From: G965205725 sp965205725
Lineage (GTDB): Bacteria > Pseudomonadota > Gammaproteobacteria > Pseudomonadales > Halieaceae
Direction: 5' to 3'
NCBI GenBank assembly: GCA_965205725.1
Contig: OZ242189.1
Coordinates: forward strand, 2,728,001 to 2,792,000
DNA: 64,000 bases
Positions 33,249 through 42,208 of the stretch are shown piece by piece (within the stretch, counting starts at the first letter, position 1; every line of letters starts with the position of its first letter). Made by a program: the position numbers and the translations under genes. A model generated the notes under the pieces. That model had not been told where the DNA came from. It searched no databases and saw only the letters and a program-made list of their open reading frames with translations.

Positions 33249-33889
33249 TGATTAAACCTTCAAGATTTACCCACCCGCCCACAGGCTGAATCTGCGCTCG
33301 TCTATGGCTTCGCCTGATTAAACCTCAAGATTTACCCACCCGCCCACATTATGCAGCAGAGGACTTCCGGGGTGCCGGTAGAGGACTTGCGGGGTGCTTT
33401 GAAGCGCATAAAGAGTGCGCTATGGCGGTGTTATCGCATTTGATGTTTCGGTGAGCGTGTTCTCCCGCCAAGTGCTGTCGAGTTCGGCTGTGGTGGGCTG
33501 GCTAAACCTTGCGGTTTAGTAGAGGACTTCCGGGGTGCATTGAAGCGCATAAAGAGTGCGTTGTGGCGGTGTTATCGCATTTGATGTGTCGGTGAGCATG
33601 TCTGAGCCGTAGGCGAGTTTGAGAACCGATCAAATGCAGATAACACCGACAGCACTCAGCGCGAAAGCAGCCCGGAAGCCCCATAGCCATAAACTCAGGG
33701 CTTGCGGTTTTGAGCCGCAGGCCAGTGTCCACGCGACATTGGCGAACCGATCAAATGCAGATACCAGTGCAGATAACACCGACAGCACTCAGCGCGAAAA
33801 GCAGCCCGGAAGTCCCATAACCATAAACTCAGGGCTTGCGGTTTTGAAGCGCATAAAGAGTGCGAACAGACCGGCGTGCCAGTAGCTCA

Positions 33890-34615
33890 TCAGGCTGTGT
33901 CTATGTGGCTAATAGCGTCAATAGCAGCGGGCAGTTCTTTTAAATTAGCTATTTCAGCGTGGGCAGGTACGCCGTGAGACCACGGGCTGCCGCTAGTGTT
34001 CATCCAGACGGAAAACACACCGGCTTGCTGAGCACCGCCTATGTCGTGTTCAGGGTCGTCGCCAACGTGTATCACGCTCGTTGCACTCACGCCTGTTCGC
34101 TGCATCGCTGCATGAAACATGCCGGGCTGGGGCTTGCTGGCGTTGACCTGTTCTGCTGTATAGGCAAATTCGAAGTGCCTGCCCAGATCAATTTTAAAGA
34201 TATCCGCATTGCCATTTGTGAGTGCGCCGAGCCGGTAAGATTTAGCTAACTGAGCGAGTACTTCCATGGCTTCAGGGTAAGGCTCCACCTGCTGACGTAC
34301 TTCGAGAAAGGCGGCAAAAGCTTCAGTGGCACCGCTGCTGGCCTCGGCGTTAGAGTAGCCGCACTGGAGCAGTAAATAGAGGATGGATTGAGTGCGCAGT
34401 TCACTGATTTGATGAGCCAGGTGTTTGTTTTGCTTCCAAAAAGCCAGGCGGTGGTTGCGAATATCCTCTGTAGAAAAATTCTCAGTCAGTAGAGGACGGT
34501 ACTGTTCCAGCCATTGATTTTGAGCCTTTTCCGCTTTAATCAGTGTGGGTTTCACGTCCCACAGCGTGTTGTCCAGATCAAAGGTAATGACTTTGATAGC
34601 CACCGGGTTAGTCAT
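33890..34615 (-). CDS. HAD-superfamily hydrolase (YigB-like)
   Basis: A 241-residue HAD hydrolase. From the ATG at 34615 it starts MTNPVAIKVITFDLDNTLWD, with motif I DLDNTLWD. Later motifs: LGALTNGNAD (motif II), NASKPQPGMF (motif III Lys) and IHVGDDPEHDIGGAQQAG (motif IV). Relatives act on flavin mononucleotide or sugar phosphates; the substrate here is not known. The frame is open far upstream, but that part overlaps xerC. It overlaps the xerC stop by 8 nt, matching the Pseudomonas order dapF-DUF484-xerC-HAD. Confidence 0.88.
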   Translation of the reverse strand: MTNPVAIKVITFDLDNTLWDVKPTLIKAEKAQNQWLEQYRPLLTENFSTEDIRNHRLAFWKQNKHLAHQISELRTQSILYLLLQCGYSNAEASSGATEAFAAFLEVRQQVEPYPEAMEVLAQLAKSYRLGALTNGNADIFKIDLGRHFEFAYTAEQVNASKPQPGMFHAAMQRTGVSATSVIHVGDDPEHDIGGAQQAGVFSVWMNTSGSPWSHGVPAHAEIANLKELPAAIDAISHIDTA

Positions 34616-35516
34616 TCCCGCCGCTGCGGCGTTTCGCGCGGGGGTGAGCTTTGTCATAGACCTTGGCCAGATGCTGGAAGTCCAGATGGGTATAAATTTG
34701 CGTGGTGGAGATATTGGAGTGGCCCAGTAATTCCTGCACTGCCCGTAAATCGCCACTTGATTCGAGCATGTGGCTGGCAAAGCTGTGGCGCAGCATATGT
34801 GGGTGTACATCCTGTGGTAGGCCCGCCTCGCGGCCGAGTTTGCGCAGGCGTGATTGAATACTCCGAACACTGATGCGCTGCCCGCGAATTGTGGTAAAAA
34901 GCGCCGGTTCGCCCTCCGCCCCTGGCCGGGCCTTTTGCCAGGCGGCGATTGCTGCCAGAGCTGTGCCGCCCACAGGGACGGTGCGCGCTTTTGAGCCTTT
35001 GCCAATAACGCTGACCAGGGCAGTGCGGGGGTCTATGTCGTTCAGGTTAAGGTTGGCCAGTTCTGACAGACGCAGCCCTGACGAATAGAATAGCTCTGCC
35101 ATCGCCAGGTCGCGCAGACTCAATGGGTCATTACTCTCGGGCCGCAAAAATTGATTGACCTGATCGACATCGAGCGTTTTTGGCAGACGCTTTGATTGTT
35201 TTGGCGCTTGAATGCCATTGGCCGGGTTGTTGTCGCCCCCATGCTGACGACCCAGAAAGTTGTAAAAGCTGCGTATAGCAGACAATTTGCGCTGAATGCT
35301 ACTGCCGGAAAGACCCTTGCGGTGAAGCTGGCTGGCGTATTGGCGAATGTCACCGGTTTGTACTTGCACGGCAGTGGTGAGAGCATGTTCCTCGCAATAG
35401 CGCTCAAGCGCGGCCAGGTCGCGGCCATAATTGCTGAGTGTGTGTGGAGAGAGTTGGCGCACGTCGCGCAGATAGGTTAAAAACTGCGTGATCTGTGCGG
35501 CCATGGGCTCGTTCAC
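34608..35516 (-). CDS. xerC: Site-specific tyrosine recombinase XerC
   Basis: Chromosome dimer resolution recombinase acting at dif with XerD. 302 residues. An N-terminal SAM-like domain (FLTYLRDVRQLSPHTLSNYGRDL) is followed by the catalytic domain with Arg in ELFYSSGLRLSELANL, HMLRHSFASHML (HxxR), LLGHSNISTTQIYTHL and the nucleophilic Tyr in the last motif. It overlaps DUF484 by 4 nt. It is clearly a housekeeping Xer enzyme and not an integrase of the nearby repeats. Confidence 0.95.
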   Translation of the reverse strand: MNEPMAAQITQFLTYLRDVRQLSPHTLSNYGRDLAALERYCEEHALTTAVQVQTGDIRQYASQLHRKGLSGSSIQRKLSAIRSFYNFLGRQHGGDNNPANGIQAPKQSKRLPKTLDVDQVNQFLRPESNDPLSLRDLAMAELFYSSGLRLSELANLNLNDIDPRTALVSVIGKGSKARTVPVGGTALAAIAAWQKARPGAEGEPALFTTIRGQRISVRSIQSRLRKLGREAGLPQDVHPHMLRHSFASHMLESSGDLRAVQELLGHSNISTTQIYTHLDFQHLAKVYDKAHPRAKRRSGGND

Positions 35517-36217
35517 GAGTCGGCCTGGGTCATCCTCGGTAACAAGCGTACCAATACATCTGCAATGTGATTCAAAAACAGCGTGCCCATATTGGAGGAA
35601 TAATAATTAGCGTCACTGCTGCCCACTGCAATCAGGCCTAGTTCACTGTCATTGCTCAGAGGTATAACGGTCGCAGAACCGACCCCGCCGACACCGGGAA
35701 AGAGAAAAGCCAGCTCATCTTTTCGCAGAACACCACAACTGGGTTTGCGATTCTTTAATAGCGCGCCTATTTCAATACGGGCGTTATTCACCGACTCAAT
35801 CCGCAGGTTGTGACTTGAGTGTTCAGGGTCGCCAAAAACAATGAAGCTGGCGTGCTCTACTGCAAAGTCATCACCCATTGACTGGTTGAAGGCAGCGCCC
35901 AGTTCATCCTGATTTTTGGCATCAAGCAGAGCCAGAACCAGGTTGCGGGTCATGTTGTAGAGTTGATCATTGTCGCGGGCGTTAGTGGTCAGGCTGTCGA
36001 GTCGCTGGCGCATATCCATATTGCGTTCACGCAATACGCTCACTTGTTTTTCCACCAGTGAAGCTGCGCTGCCAGTACTGCGAGTGACAGGCAACTGGTC
36101 GAGCATGCCTGGGTTCCGCTCGAAGAAATCGCCGTGCTGGCGCAGGTAATCGCCAACCTGTTCGTCAGTCAGGTTTTCCGGCTTGTTATTGTCCGCTGCA
36201 ATTGATTCAGCGCTCAT
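35513..36217 (-). CDS. DUF484 family protein (GAF-like)
   Basis: A 234-residue protein of DUF484, always found between dapF and xerC in gammaproteobacteria; function not established. An N-terminal region with YLRQHGDFFERNPGMLDQL is followed by a coiled coil (about 50-85) and a GAF-like domain ending LGLIAVGSSDANYYSSNMGTLFL. It overlaps dapF by 4 nt and xerC by 4 nt. Confidence 0.9.
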   Translation of the reverse strand: MSAESIAADNNKPENLTDEQVGDYLRQHGDFFERNPGMLDQLPVTRSTGSAASLVEKQVSVLRERNMDMRQRLDSLTTNARDNDQLYNMTRNLVLALLDAKNQDELGAAFNQSMGDDFAVEHASFIVFGDPEHSSHNLRIESVNNARIEIGALLKNRKPSCGVLRKDELAFLFPGVGGVGSATVIPLSNDSELGLIAVGSSDANYYSSNMGTLFLNHIADVLVRLLPRMTQADS

Positions 36218-37044
36218 AGGCGTACAGTGCCCTCAAAAACGGTAGTGGCTGGCCCCGCCATGATAACCGGTTGATCTTCTCCTGCCCATAGAATTTGCAG
36301 AGCGCCGCCAGTCAGATTAACGGTAACTGCCTCATCCAGTAGCCCCGATATTCGGCCACTAACGACTGCCGCGCAGGCACCAGTGCCGCAGGCGAGAGTT
36401 TCACCGACACCGCGTTCATAGACACGCAGGTTAATTTCCTGGCGCGACAAGATTTGCATAAACCCCGCGTTAACCCGCTGTGGAAAATCGGAGTGGGCCT
36501 CAATCAGCGGCCCCAGAGTTTCCACTGGCGCAGATTCTATAGCGGCCACTTCCAAAACTGCGTGTGGATTGCCCATTGAGACAGCGCCAATACTGTAGTC
36601 TTCGCCATTGATTTGCAGCACATAACGGCTCGCCACAGCTTCGTCTCTGAATGGAATTTTGGCAGGGCTGAGTTCGGGCACGCCCATGTTGACTTCAACC
36701 TGACAACCCTCGCGAACCTTTAACGCTATGTTGCCTGTAGTAGTTTCAAACTGAATGATATGTTTGCGGGTAAGCTTCTTGTCCTGAACAAACTTTGCCA
36801 GGCAACGCGCACCGTTGCCACATTGCTCCACTTCCCTGCCGTCAGCATTGTATACACGGTAGCGAAAATCCATATCCGGGTTCTGTGGTGCTTCAACAAC
36901 CAGGAGCTGATCGCAGCCAATACCGGTGTGGCGATTGGCCAGTTTGCGCACATGATGGCCGCGCAGGTTAAAGGGCTGGCTAACTAAATCCAGCACTACA
37001 AAATCGTTGCCTAACCCATGCATTTTTGTGAACTTTAGAATCAT
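36214..37044 (-). CDS. dapF: Diaminopimelate epimerase DapF
   Basis: Interconverts LL- and meso-diaminopimelate for lysine and peptidoglycan synthesis. 276 residues, starting MILKFTKMHGLGNDFVVLD. The two catalytic Cys lie in VEQCGNGARC (about residue 74) and LACGTGACAA (about 218). It is placed 5 nt after lysA in an operon that supplies both steps around meso-DAP. Confidence 0.97.
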   Translation of the reverse strand: MILKFTKMHGLGNDFVVLDLVSQPFNLRGHHVRKLANRHTGIGCDQLLVVEAPQNPDMDFRYRVYNADGREVEQCGNGARCLAKFVQDKKLTRKHIIQFETTTGNIALKVREGCQVEVNMGVPELSPAKIPFRDEAVASRYVLQINGEDYSIGAVSMGNPHAVLEVAAIESAPVETLGPLIEAHSDFPQRVNAGFMQILSRQEINLRVYERGVGETLACGTGACAAVVSGRISGLLDEAVTVNLTGGALQILWAGEDQPVIMAGPATTVFEGTVRL

Positions 37045-37049
37045 CGCAG

Positions 37050-38300
37050 CTACCCTGGCAAAACCTGTTCACTGGCGAATAAGTCGGCTGTATTTTCTCG
37101 CGCCCGAACTAAATGCAGTATTTCGCCGTCTACTATAACCTCGGCTGCCCGCGTGCGGGTATTGTAATTAGAACTCATGGCGAAACCGTAGGCGCCAGCG
37201 CCCATGACGGCCAGTAAATCACCGCTTTCAATCGCCAACTCGCGTTGCCTGCCGAGAAAATCGGCTGTCTCGCAAACCGGTCCCACAACGTCGTAAGCCA
37301 GAGTGTTCAGATTATGACGTAGCTGAACGGCTTGTATGTCCAGCCAGGCCTGATAGAGGGCCGGGCGAATCATGTCATTCATCGCGGCATCGACAATGGC
37401 AAAATTGTGCTGGCTATTGTGCTTAATATAGTCGATACGAGTGAGCAAGACACCAGCATTGGCGGATATGGAGCGGCCAGGCTCAAGCATTATCGTCAAG
37501 CTGCGGCCAGCTAACTCCTGTCGAATTGCGGCCCCATAATCGGCAATTGAAGGTGGCGTTTCGTTTTGATAGCGAACCCCCAGGCCGCCACCCAAATCCA
37601 GGTGATGTATTTCGATACCCGCTTCAGCCAGGCGGTCAATCAGGTTCAAAAGTCTTCGCAGCGCATCAATAAACGGGCTGATTTGCGTTAGTTGCGAGCC
37701 GATGTGACAGTCGATACCAACAACCTCGATATGTGGAGATTCAGCGGCTCGCTGATAGAGCTCAAACGCGGCATTCATCTCCACCCCAAACTTGTTTTTT
37801 TTAAGCCCGGTTGAGATATAGGGGTGCGTTTTGGCATCCACGTCCGGGTTGACCCGCACCGAAATTCTGGCCCGTTTAGCCACTTCTTTTGCGACCTTGC
37901 ACAACACATCCAGTTCGGCAGAAGACTCTATGTTGAAACAAAGAATGTCGTGCTCAAGGGCGATAGCCATATCGTTGGCTGATTTGGCCACGCCGGAAAA
38001 TACAACCTTGCGGGGGTCGCCGCTGGCAGCGATCACGCGCTGTAACTCGCCGCCAGAGACGATATCGAAACCAGCGCCAAGACGTGCCAGCACATTGAGC
38101 ACAGCGATATTGCTGTTTGATTTGACCGCATAACACACCAGGTGATCGGTTCCTTCTAATGCCCTGGTATAGGCGAGAAAAGCGCTCTCTAACGAAGCCC
38201 TGGAATAGACATAGGTGGGAGTACCGTATTGATCTGCCACTGCGGTCAACGGGGTGTCTTCGGCGAACAGATTATCGCCGCGGTAATTAAAGTCGGTCAT
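37050..38300 (-). CDS. lysA: Diaminopimelate decarboxylase LysA
   Basis: PLP enzyme converting meso-DAP to lysine. 416 residues. The PLP Lys is in HLVCYAVKSNSN (about residue 60); GSQLTQ, LDLGGGLGVRY, EPGRSI and the GPVCETADFLG active-site Cys segment are in order. It sits 8 nt after the small lipoprotein gene lptM. Confidence 0.97.
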   Translation of the reverse strand: MTDFNYRGDNLFAEDTPLTAVADQYGTPTYVYSRASLESAFLAYTRALEGTDHLVCYAVKSNSNIAVLNVLARLGAGFDIVSGGELQRVIAASGDPRKVVFSGVAKSANDMAIALEHDILCFNIESSAELDVLCKVAKEVAKRARISVRVNPDVDAKTHPYISTGLKKNKFGVEMNAAFELYQRAAESPHIEVVGIDCHIGSQLTQISPFIDALRRLLNLIDRLAEAGIEIHHLDLGGGLGVRYQNETPPSIADYGAAIRQELAGRSLTIMLEPGRSISANAGVLLTRIDYIKHNSQHNFAIVDAAMNDMIRPALYQAWLDIQAVQLRHNLNTLAYDVVGPVCETADFLGRQRELAIESGDLLAVMGAGAYGFAMSSNYNTRTRAAEVIVDGEILHLVRARENTADLFASEQVLPG

Positions 38301-38308
38301 GGTGGTTG

Positions 38309-38431
38309 CTATTGACTGGTTTCTTCTTCAGATACAGCCGGGCCTGGTTCTTCCTGAGGCAGGTACAAGGGGCCTGTCTGCCCGCAGGCTGTCAAACTGG
38401 TAAGTAAAAGACTGTAAATTAGCTGTCGCAT
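38309..38431 (-). CDS. lptM: LPS translocon maturation lipoprotein LptM (YifL-like)
   Basis: A 40-residue lipoprotein starting MRQLIYSLLLTSLTACGQTG: a short signal with lipobox LTAC, then the conserved CGQTGPLYLP segment. In E. coli LptM assists disulfide maturation of LptD, which is also encoded in this window. It is the usual first gene of the lysA-dapF-DUF484-xerC operon. The frame is open further upstream but only across the promoter. Confidence 0.88.
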   Translation of the reverse strand: MRQLIYSLLLTSLTACGQTGPLYLPQEEPGPAVSEEETSQ

Positions 38432-38445
38432 TGTTAGAGTTCCAT

Positions 38446-38470
38446 AGTGAGGCTGCATTATACCCTCACT
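38446..38470 (-). promoter_or_regulatory. Promoter of the lptM-lysA operon with flanking inverted repeat
   Basis: On the minus strand a perfect TATAAT (complement of 38457-38462) sits about 25 bp before the lptM start. It is embedded in an inverted repeat, AGTGAGG (38446-38452) and CCTCACT (38464-38470), which could be an operator. No good -35 is visible. Confidence 0.45.
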
Positions 38471-38527
38471 GTAGTCAGGCGAGCGAGGGCGCTTTATCAT
38501 AATGGCTTTGCGGCGGAGTAAGTGTTG

Positions 38528-38842
38528 ATGGATAGTTCCGAATTTAACAGCAGGGTTGATGAGACTTTCGAGTCGCTGGAGATGGCGCTGGATGAGACAG
38601 ATGTCGATTATGAACACAGCGCAGGTATCCTCACTGTTGAGTTTGAGAATGATACGAGCCTGATCTTTTCTCGCCAATCTGCCAACAGTCAATTGTGGCT
38701 GGCGGCGCGTTCGGGTGGTTATCATTTTGCCTGGGATGATGCTGAGCAGGACTGGCGCTGTACACGCAGCGGTAACCTGCTTAGGCCCTTTACTGTCGCG
38801 CAAATGTTGGAGCAAGGTGGTTTACACCTGGTCTGGGACTGA
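38528..38842 (+). CDS. cyaY: Iron-sulfur cluster assembly regulator CyaY (frataxin)
   Basis: 104-residue bacterial frataxin. It binds iron on acidic helix 1 (DETFESLEMALDETDVDYE) and moderates Isc cluster assembly. The central sheet segments SGGYHFAW and the conserved aromatic WDDAEQDWRCTR are present. ATG at 38528 is preferred over GTG at 38522 because GGAG lies at a better distance. Divergent from lptM, the usual arrangement. Locus C follows about 70 bp after the stop. Confidence 0.92.
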   Translation: MDSSEFNSRVDETFESLEMALDETDVDYEHSAGILTVEFENDTSLIFSRQSANSQLWLAARSGGYHFAWDDAEQDWRCTRSGNLLRPFTVAQMLEQGGLHLVWD

Positions 38843-38914
38843 TTTGCGAAAAATCTCTACAGGTACTCGCAGCGAAAGGCGCAGACCTTCAGCATAACTC
38901 AGTTTTCAAACGCT

Positions 38915-39475
38915 ACGGCTCGCCTGCGGCTCAAACCGCAAGCCCTGAGTTTATGGTTATGGGACTTCCGGGCTGCTTTTCGCGCTGAGTGCTGTCGTTG
39001 TTATTTGTATTGGTATCTGCATTTAATCGGTTCACCAATGTCGCGTGGACACTGGCCTGCGGCTCAAACATGCTTACCGACACATCAAATGCGCCAACAC
39101 CGCCACAACGCACTCTTTATGCGCTTCAAAGCACCCCGCAAGTCCTCTGCTCCATCAATGTGGGCAGGTGGGTAAATCTTGAAGGTTTAATCAGGGCACG
39201 GTTGCGCAAGCGGGTGTTTTTGAGGCCTTCCGCGAGGACTGTTTGAATCCGAATTTTTCCTTCAGGAAAAATCGTTGAGTTCCGCAGCGGTCAAAAACAC
39301 ACGCTGAAGCGTGCCCAAACCGCAAGGTTTACCCACCTGTCACAACACACAGCCCCGACCACAGCCGAGCTCGCCTGCGGCTCAAAACCGCAAGGCTTAG
39401 CCACCTGTCACAACCGACCACAGCCAGCCACAGCCGAACTCAACCCTTACGGGTTAAGCCACCCATCCTGGATAG
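38915..39475. repeat. Compound repeat locus C
   Basis: Occupies most of the 656-bp gap between cyaY and argH. Forward order: cctgcggctcaaaccgcaagccctgagt, ggacttccgggctgc, gcatttaatcggtt, agcaccccgcaag, one 123-bp element, then a reduced satellite of cgaccacagc-type units (39357-39435). It is the shortest of the four loci. Confidence 0.9.
39194..39316 (+). repeat. 123-bp palindromic element, copy C
   Basis: Exactly 123 bp. The central hairpin changes its loop from TTTG to TTCA while the ATTTTTCC/GGAAAAAT stem stays intact, which suggests the fold matters more than the loop sequence. Confidence 0.85.
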
Positions 39476-39498
39476 CCCTGAATCAGAGGAGGCGCGAA

Positions 39499-40896
39499 TC
39501 ACCTGTCAGCAATCCTCTGCAATGCGCGTTTGGCGGCTGCGCGCACCTGCCTGGGTGCTGTGCCGCCCAGGTGATCGCGTGCGGATATTGAACCTTCGAG
39601 CGTCAGTACTGCAAATACATCGCTTCTGATATCCGGGCAAAATGCCTGTAGGGTTTCCAGGCTCATATCGGCAAGATCGGTGTTATTTTCAACACCATGC
39701 GCGACTGCCTTGCCGACAACTTCGTGAGCATCGCGAAACGGCATTCCCAGCCCCACCAGATAATCGGCCAGGTCGGTGGCAGTGGCGAAGCCTCTGCGCG
39801 CAGCTTCTTTCATGGCCTCCTTGTCAGGCTCAATCGCCGGCACCATGTCGGCAAAAGCCCGCAGACAATCCAGCACAGTATCCACCGTATCGAACAGGGG
39901 CTCTTTGTCTTCCTGATTGTCTCTGTTATAGGCCAGCGGCTGGCTTTTCATCAGTGTCAACAGTGACATCAGATGGCCGTTCACCCTGGCGACTTTTCCG
40001 CGCACCAACTCGGGCACATCCGGATTTTTCTTTTGTGGCATGATGGAGGAACCGGTACAAAAACGATCAGGCAATGCCACGAAATTGAATTGGGCCGAAG
40101 CCCACAGTATTAACTCTTCTGACATACGAGACAGATGCGTTAACAGTAAAGCGGCAAAGCTGCAAAATTCGATTGCAAAGTCCCGGTCTGATACAGAGTC
40201 TAAAGAATTTTCTGTGGGTTTGCTGAAACCCAGCGCCACAGCCGCAAGTTCGCGGTCTATTGGATAGGTAGTTCCGGCCAGCGCAGCCGCACCCAGGGGG
40301 CTTTGGTTAAGTCGCACCCTGCAATCCTGAAGACGGCCATAGTCTCTTTCCAGCATTTCGTTCCAGGCGAGCAGGTGATGGCCGAAGCTCACAGGTTGTG
40401 CTGTTTGAAGATGAGTAAAGCCAGGCATAATCGTCTCGGCCTGCTGTTCAGCCAGGTCGATAATGCCATGTTGCAGGCGCTTCATTTCGGTGGCGGTGAC
40501 ATCAATGGCCTCGCGTAGATACAGGCGTATATCGGTGGCAACCTGATCGTTGCGTGAGCGCCCGGTATGCAATTTTTTACCGGCGTTGCCGATAAGGCTG
40601 GTCAGTCTGGCTTCGATGTTCATGTGCACGTCTTCCAGCTCAATCGACCAGTTGAACTCACCGCGCTCGATTTCCTGGCGGATGATCGCCAGCCCCGACT
40701 CAATGTCTTGCAGTTCCTGCGAGGAGAGTATGCCAACTTCGGCCAGCATATTTGCATGTGCGAGCGACCCTGTAATATCCTGCTGCGCCATGCGCTGGTC
40801 GAACTGAACCGAAGCGGTGAAGCGCTGTACAAAACTGTCGGTGGCTTCGCTAAAGCGGCCACCCCAAAGTGCGCTGGTTTGGTTCTGGTCACTCAT
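39499..40896 (-). CDS. argH: Argininosuccinate lyase ArgH
   Basis: Last step of arginine synthesis: argininosuccinate to arginine and fumarate. 465 residues starting MSDQNQTSALWGGRFSEATD. Conserved segments: EDVHMNIEARL, GKKLHTGRSRNDQVATD, GFTHLQTAQPVSFGHHLLAW and the fumarase/lyase signature GSSIMPQKKNPD (about 283-294). Divergent from hemC, as in Pseudomonas, but algZ and algR, usually between them, are absent. Confidence 0.97.
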   Translation of the reverse strand: MSDQNQTSALWGGRFSEATDSFVQRFTASVQFDQRMAQQDITGSLAHANMLAEVGILSSQELQDIESGLAIIRQEIERGEFNWSIELEDVHMNIEARLTSLIGNAGKKLHTGRSRNDQVATDIRLYLREAIDVTATEMKRLQHGIIDLAEQQAETIMPGFTHLQTAQPVSFGHHLLAWNEMLERDYGRLQDCRVRLNQSPLGAAALAGTTYPIDRELAAVALGFSKPTENSLDSVSDRDFAIEFCSFAALLLTHLSRMSEELILWASAQFNFVALPDRFCTGSSIMPQKKNPDVPELVRGKVARVNGHLMSLLTLMKSQPLAYNRDNQEDKEPLFDTVDTVLDCLRAFADMVPAIEPDKEAMKEAARRGFATATDLADYLVGLGMPFRDAHEVVGKAVAHGVENNTDLADMSLETLQAFCPDIRSDVFAVLTLEGSISARDHLGGTAPRQVRAAAKRALQRIADR

Positions 40897-40974
40897 TGGC
40901 GGGTGGTTCCCTGGACTTGCTGGCTATGGTCAAGGATGCAAGTATAACAGCATAACAACCCGGGATTTCGATTC

Positions 40975-41112
40975 ATGCAGGATACAGAAGACACACTGGC
41001 CGCCTCAGATCAGGGTTTGCTGCCAGGTGCTGGCGCTCTTTGTGCCAGCAGGCCCTTGTTGGCAAAGCTATCCCCGCCTTTGGGCGTAAAACAGAAGTTG
41101 CGCCAGCGCTGA
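40975..41112 (+). CDS. 45-codon ORF of unknown status between argH and hemC
   Basis: ATG at 40975 to TGA at 41112. The middle (LLPGAGALCASRPLLAKL) vaguely recalls the start of AlgZ-type sensor kinases, whose genes normally stand here with algR. It could be the scar of an algZ-algR deletion, or chance. No good ribosome site. The rest of the 373-bp gap is the promoter side of argH and a MITE. Confidence 0.2.
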   Translation: MQDTEDTLAASDQGLLPGAGALCASRPLLAKLSPPLGVKQKLRQR

Positions 41113-41123
41113 GGTATTATTGA

Positions 41124-41262
41124 GAGACCTTTGCACGGAAGATGATTTCACTTTCAGGCAAGGCAAAAACGCACGGAATGAGGGAGTTTATGCTTATAAA
41201 TGACCGATTGAGTACGATTTTAACGCAGCATGCAGGTGAAATGGCTTTCGTGCAAAGGTCTC
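41124..41262 (+). mobile_element. MITE copy 1 (139 bp), at the hemC start
   Basis: Terminal inverted repeats GAGACCTTTGCACGGAAG and CTTTCGTGCAAAGGTCTC bound the element. A perfect 5-bp target duplication ATTGA flanks it (41119-41123 and 41263-41267). No transposase inside. It ends 7 nt before the hemC ATG, so it supplies the AAAGG that now serves as ribosome site. Confidence 0.92.
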
Positions 41263-41267
41263 ATTGA
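41190..41267 (+). CDS. MITE-encoded mini-ORF coupled to hemC
   Basis: 25 codons starting after GAGGGAGTTT, containing INDRLSTIL, which is shared by all three MITE copies. It stops with TGA in the target duplication, 2 nt before the hemC ATG. Could act as a leader cistron or be the relic of a transposase start. Expression is unproven. Confidence 0.35.
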   Translation: MLINDRLSTILTQHAGEMAFVQRSH

Positions 41268-41269
41268 GT

Positions 41270-42208
41270 ATGACTGAGGCAAAACTCATACGCATTGCGA
41301 CACGCGAGAGCCAGCTTGCTCTTTGCCAGGCCCGTTGCGTTAAATCCAGACTTGAAGAGATGCATTCGGGATTGCAGGTTGAGCTTATAGGCATGACTTC
41401 CCGCGGTGATCAGATATTGGACGTGCCGCTTGCAAAAGTTGGAGGCAAGGGCCTTTTCGTTAAAGAGTTGGAAACGGCATTGCTGGAGCACAGGGCCGAC
41501 ATCGCCGTGCATTCGATGAAGGATGTACCCATGGAGTTGCCGCCGGGTTTGACCCTCGGCGTTATTTGCGAGCGCGAAGACCCCAGGGATGCCCTGGTGA
41601 GCAATCAATATGCCTCTCTGGATGAACTCCCTGAAGCCAGCGTGGTTGGCACCTCCAGTTTGCGTCGTGAGTGCCAGTTGCGTTCGTTTCGCCCCGACCT
41701 CGAAATAAAATTTTTGCGCGGCAATGTAAATACCCGTTTGGCAAAGCTGGATGAGGGCCAATATGACGCTATTATCCTGGCCAGCGCTGGATTATTGCGG
41801 TTGGGAATGGGAGCGCGTATTTGTCAGCATTTGCCCGTTGCAGTGTCGTTGCCTGCCGGGGGCCAGGGCGCTGTCGGCATAGAGCTGCGCAATGATGACC
41901 AGGAGACACTGGATCTGATTGCCCCTCTGACAGATGAGGCGACCCGTGTTTGCGTCGCTGCCGAGCGTTCGATGAATCAGCGTTTACAGGGGGGCTGCCA
42001 GGTACCCGTCGCCGGTTACGCGCAATTTGACACTGATGATCCGGAACTGATTTATTTGCGCGGTTTGGTTGGGCGGCCCGACGGTAGCGAGATTCTGCGG
42101 GCTGAGGGGCGCGCTTACGCCGATTGCGTTGAAGAATTGGGTATAGAAATTGCCGACTCGCTATTACAGCAGGGTGCTGGAGATATTCTGGCCGCAATCT
42201 ATGGCTAG
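41270..42208 (+). CDS. hemC: Porphobilinogen deaminase HemC
   Basis: Polymerises four porphobilinogens to hydroxymethylbilane in heme synthesis. The ATG at 41270 gives MTEAKLIRIATRESQLALCQ, 312 residues. The dipyrromethane-binding Cys is in LQGGCQVPVAGYA (about residue 240); VGTSSLRRECQL and FLRGNVNTRLAKLD are present. The MITE ends right in front of the start, so native upstream signals were displaced. It overlaps hemD by 8 nt. Confidence 0.96.
   Translation: MTEAKLIRIATRESQLALCQARCVKSRLEEMHSGLQVELIGMTSRGDQILDVPLAKVGGKGLFVKELETALLEHRADIAVHSMKDVPMELPPGLTLGVICEREDPRDALVSNQYASLDELPEASVVGTSSLRRECQLRSFRPDLEIKFLRGNVNTRLAKLDEGQYDAIILASAGLLRLGMGARICQHLPVAVSLPAGGQGAVGIELRNDDQETLDLIAPLTDEATRVCVAAERSMNQRLQGGCQVPVAGYAQFDTDDPELIYLRGLVGRPDGSEILRAEGRAYADCVEELGIEIADSLLQQGAGDILAAIYG

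Larger units (their letters stand above)
32941..33885. repeat. Compound repeat locus B (inverted relative to A)
   Basis: Fills the 950 bp between glnK2 and the HAD gene. Module order is reversed and complemented compared with locus A: satellite, 123-bp element, the ttaaacc-tcaagatttaccc module, then blocks with agaggacttgcggggtgctttgaagcgcataaagagtgcgc and two cctgcggctcaaa-type blocks. No gene seen inside. Confidence 0.9.

Noticed and set aside
32931..33255. Open frames with repeating AECGRVWPSV or TLGHTRPHSA
   Set aside because: Also direct translations of a 10-bp satellite on both strands.
34616..35005. N-terminal extension of the HAD hydrolase
   Set aside because: The extra 130 codons overlap xerC in another frame and do not resemble any domain; the ATG at 34615 gives the exact family start.
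34608..35516. XerC as recombinase of the compound repeats
   Set aside because: It sits in the conserved dapF-DUF484-xerC operon with housekeeping motifs; there is no dif-like site at the repeats that I can see.
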